DNA of 64,000 nucleotides. Source: Piezodorus guildinii (lineage: Eukaryota > Arthropoda > Insecta > Hemiptera > Pentatomidae). The notes beneath the pieces are model-generated. The model was not told the origin of the DNA and did no database searches. It saw only the letters and a list, made by a program, of their open reading frames with translations. Shown in pieces: positions 62,159 through 64,000 of the stretch. The position numbers and the translations under genes were made by a program. Position 1 is the stretch's first letter. Each line of letters starts with the position of its first letter. The stretch is from NCBI GenBank assembly GCA_023052935.1, contig CM041292.1:26742954-26806953 (forward strand), given 5' to 3'.

Positions 62159-62749
62159 AATATAAGTGAACGATGTCGTCTGTGTAAAACGGCTATAGCG
62201 TCCATCCAACATGTATCATCTGGGTGTCAGGCATTGGCAGAGAGAGAATACCTTATGAGGCATAATAACTTGGCAAAAATTATTCACCAATCGCTGTCAT
62301 TATCATACCAAATGATAGCAGATGAGGTTCCTTATCACCGATATGAACCAAAACAGGTACTCTCAGGTGAAAAAAGGACAATATACTGGGATCGTTCCAT
62401 TATTACCGATCACATGATATTAAACCACAAGCCGGACATAGTGGTTATGGATCAAGATGTAAAATGCGGCTATGTCATCGATATTGCTGTCCCGAAAGAT
62501 GACAATATCGACAAAACTATTGCTGAGAAAAGACGAAAATATCAAGATTTGTGCCAGGAACTACGTCAAGTCTATAAGCTGGAACAAATCAAGGTATATC
62601 CGATAATTATCTCATGCAACAGTCTCATTCCAGATGATACCATTTTAGCAACTAAAAACTTAAAAGTGCCCGAAAAGGTTCTGGAAGGACAGAAATCTAT
62701 TCTCCTCGGTACAGCCAGTATCGTCAGGAAACTCTTAAATATAGTATAG
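62159..62749 (+). pseudogene. LINE C-terminal CCHC plus nuclease-like domain
   Basis: Open for 196 codons. It begins ISERCRLCKTAIASIQHVSS and GCQAL (C-x2-C-x8-H-x4-C), then EREYLMRHNNLAKIIHQSLS, WDRSIITDHMILNHKPDIVV and GYVIDIAVPKDDNIDKTIAE with KRRKYQDLCQELRQ. This is the conserved C-terminal module of certain LINEs (zinc knuckle, YL.RHN..AKI.H, WD..I.TD......PDIV, LIDVAIP.D.N). The PDIVV..D, the later D and K resemble a PD-(D/E)XK nuclease core. The reverse transcriptase upstream is missing, so this is a long 5' truncation. Intact frame suggests recent insertion or possible use; the latter is only conjecture. Confidence 0.7.
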
Positions 62750-63224
62750 TATTTTTTGCCTAGCCCTTGACTTTGGTCCGGGTAGGTAAATATTCTGGTA
62801 AAAGCAAGAAAATTTGCAACAAAAGATAATAATAATATATAAATATATATATATAAAGAAAAAGAAACATAAGACATTTTTTGTTTACATAAGATTTCTC
62901 TTACTTTTAAGCCAACGATGCAACATCTAATTAGATTAGGGACTTCCACATAAACGCTCCTTTTAAATTACATTATTTTAAATTAATAACGATCCTACCA
63001 GTTCTTGAAACTGAAAAAGCTTTCGGATTTATGTAAACTTTTGTTTTTATTTTTGGCTATAATTAATTTTAGTTTTTTTTTTACTTTAAAAAAAAATGAA
63101 ATTAAGATTATGTTCATTATTTAATATTAATTTAATTAATTCATGTACCACAAAATCGGCCTTAACATGCAAATATTGTTTAGGAATTAATTTCAAATAG
63201 AACATAATAGGTCCTTTATTGGGA
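62750..63224. other. Unassigned AT-rich stretch
   Basis: May hold the 3' UTR of the LINE fragment before it; an AT-rich microsatellite lies at about 62826-62856. No defined end was found. Confidence 0.45.
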
Positions 63225-63545
63225 TAAAATTTTAAAAATCCACATTTAATCCCTGTCGGAATGTTTCAATCAGAATAAAACCTACATGATATTAAATCCC
63301 ATTTAGTTTTACATCGATTTAACGAGTTTAATCAAAATTGTTAGAGTCGTTTTTAACAAAATCGTGAAAAGATGAAAAATGAAAGTTATAATGTGGTTTT
63401 TCCATTTGGCCGATTTTGATGTAAATGTAGCAGTTACGGACTCAGACATACACGCTCATACAACATAAATGTTCAAGATACTTTCTCTTACTTAATATTT
63501 TATCTTTAGTTGATAAGTGATAATAGTTAATAAGTGAAAGTAATA
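63225..63545 (+). mobile_element. HINE-like 3' half, decayed
   Basis: CCACATTTAATCCCTGTCGG, ACATGATATTAAATCCCATT, TTTACATCGATTTAACGAGT, TAGAGTCGTTTTTAACAAAA and finally TTAATAAGTGAAAGTAATAG. The core after GGCCGATTTTGATG is reshuffled. Confidence 0.65.
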
Positions 63546-64000
63546 GATTCACACCATGTAAATACAAATTTAGGATAACATTTATGATAGATATTATAGA
63601 TTACACAGTTTAAAGGGAGACTTTCAAGTATAAATTTCCGTGTGTGTTTGTAAATAAATTACAGATTAAATTGGGATAAATTTCAGAAGTTTGTTTTGAA
63701 AGTGGCTTAAATAAATTTATAGCTACATTAATATATTTATTATTGATACTGTCCAAAGGCTTTGATGACAGTAATTTTATTTCGTCTTCAATTTATATAA
63801 TTTATATACTTAATACTTATATGTATTTTATTATTTTTTTAGTTTACTATACTTTTCATTTTCTATTTCACAATTTTGTTTTTGGTATTTGGCTTTCACT
63901 TTACTTCATTTTACTGTACACACTTTTGTAAACGATTTTCATCTTCCATTTCTCTATTTACTTATGTTGATCAATAAACTATTTCTTGTTTAGTCTTTAT
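63546..64000 (+). repeat. Repeat E copy 2 (63836-63995) and unassigned sequence
   Basis: TTTACTATACTTTTCATTTT, TTTGGCTTTCACTTTACTTC and TATTTACTTATGTTGATCAA follow the order at 28796-28945. The part before 63836 is unassigned. The repeat reaches the window edge. Confidence 0.5.

Overview
This 64 kb window is AT-rich metazoan nuclear DNA, most probably from an arthropod. The grounds are the mix of parasites it carries: Hsmar1/SETMAR-type mariners, Jockey-like, CR1-like and RTE-like LINEs, Helitrons, Penelope-like elements and tRNA-derived SINEs. I found no host protein-coding gene, tRNA gene, rRNA gene or CRISPR array. Nearly every long reading frame belongs to a transposable element or is chance translation of a repeat. 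I cannot name the species.

Main inhabitants. (1) A ~0.9 kb noncoding family ('HINE-like' below) with about 20 copies, starting TCTGGTGCGGGCAACACACG and ending in an 18-nt palindrome plus GTAAGTGAAAGTA; its architecture resembles Helentron-associated/DINE-1 elements. (2) Two Jockey-like LINE families: R-A (many 5'-truncated copies, several with 10-12 bp target duplications) and R-B (49177-53071, intact 891-aa ORF2). (3) Two SINE families: SINE1 with a T-rich tail, and SINE2 with a box A/box B head and a TAAA-type tail. (4) Four mariner loci: twin internally deleted copies, a foldback copy and a nested remnant. (5) Penelope-like (PLE) pieces with a GIY-YIG domain and hammerhead-like motifs. (6) Two Helitrons, fragments of RTE-, CR1-, I- and R2-like LINEs, and several foldback elements.

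Layout. 1-12 kb: LINE scraps, Helitron H1, repeat family C, the first HINE-like copy and SINEs. 12-18 kb: the twin mariners, the second inside a CR1-like LINE. 18-26 kb: HINE-like copies, one split by a PLE foldback that itself holds a SINE1. 26-41 kb: SINEs, R-A copies and an RTE-like copy. 41-47 kb: nested HINE-like copies; one carries an R-B LINE and a Helitron, and that Helitron holds a mariner. 49-53 kb: the R-B LINE with intact ORF2. 54-64 kb: foldback mariner, PLE palindrome, a large foldback element split by a SINE1, and LINE 3' ends.

The window is best read as layers of insertion. HINE-like copies are the usual substrate; LINEs, PLEs and Helitrons fell into them; SINEs and mariners fell into those. 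All family names are by-eye assignments from motifs and structure.
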